The notes under the pieces: generated by a model | What the model was told of the DNA's origin: nothing | Database searches by the model: none | What the model saw: the letters and a program-made list of their open reading frames with translations, nothing else | Shown: in pieces, positions 63,951 through 64,000 of the stretch | How positions within the stretch are numbered: the first letter of the stretch is position 1 | How the letters are laid out: every line of letters begins with the position of its first letter | Assembly (NCBI RefSeq): GCF_024199985.1 | Contig: NZ_JANARS010000004.1 | Coordinates: forward strand, 407,224-471,223 | DNA from: Nocardioides pinisoli | GTDB taxonomy: Bacteria; Actinomycetota; Actinomycetes; Propionibacteriales; Nocardioidaceae | Direction: 5' to 3' | Length of the DNA: 64,000 bases | Position numbers and translations under genes: made by a program

Positions 63951-64000
63951 GTCTTGGCCTGGTGGTGTCATTGCCCTGCCGCAGCGTGTCGTTGTCGACG

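Overview
The window is very GC-rich, with dense GTG/ATG-started genes and frequent 4-base ATGA/GTGA overlaps. Its gene content includes a DUF222/HNH protein, a SARP-type regulator, an IdeR/DtxR-like iron box, an AccA3-like biotin carboxylase/BCCP fusion and an LpdA-type quinone reductase. All of this points to a high-GC actinomycete, most likely of the Nocardioides/Nocardioidaceae type; the genus is inferred from content only. No rRNA or tRNA gene was recognised.

Left core region (1-30.8 kb). A 5'-cut Ig-like repeat protein is followed by an AbiEi/DUF559-like gene framed by two copies of a long hairpin repeat. Next come a DUF885 peptidase-like gene and a Maf nucleotide pyrophosphatase, a CDP-alcohol phosphatidyltransferase with a VTT-type membrane protein, a NatAB-like ABC exporter, and a NarL-type two-component pair. 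A methyltransferase, an internally deleted DUF222/HNH gene, a YnfA-type membrane protein and an acyl-CoA dehydrogenase with an 18-base perfect palindrome upstream follow. The most coherent functional unit is 13.88-20.16 kb: an iron-box-like site, then a translationally coupled Fe3+ ABC importer (binding protein, double-length permease, ATPase) and, in the same operon, an 868-residue fusion of adenylation domain, carrier protein and membrane acyltransferase. An MMPL transporter, a hemerythrin-like protein, a 1112-residue SARP/AAA regulator, an acyl-CoA carboxylase alpha subunit and a TetR/FAD-dehydrogenase pair complete the section.

Accessory island (about 30.8-45.98 kb). The sequence becomes less GC-rich and is made of single short genes in mixed orientation: two phosphotransferases, a P-loop kinase, an RTX-repeat secreted protein, a membrane-bound LuxR regulator with a small membrane partner, immunity-like and unknown proteins, and gene fragments. 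Most intergenic gaps carry at least one copy of a degenerate repeat family (GGATCTGCCGCG core, often ending in TGCCGATGAGCGG), in one place as a 34-base tandem array. Two IS110 elements (one killed by a single-base frameshift) lie between copies of this repeat, and an IS256 element is also present. Two NUDIX genes have lost their 5' parts at repeat junctions, one of them forming the right edge of the island. No recombinase other than the IS transposases is visible, so how these one-gene modules were assembled is an open question and the main novelty candidate.

Right core region (46.3-64 kb). A TetR regulator and an NAD-dependent epimerase are divergent around paired operators. They are followed by pyruvate carboxylase, a GDSL lipoprotein and a SpoIID-like protein, a Nei-type glycosylase, LpdA and Lpd flavoproteins, a gamma-glutamylcyclotransferase-like gene, purine nucleoside phosphorylase and a uronate-dehydrogenase-like epimerase. 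The end holds a SUKH-like protein, a MerR regulator and aldo/keto reductase sharing a MerR-type promoter motif, a DUF2252 protein, and thiol peroxidase with a strong terminator hairpin.
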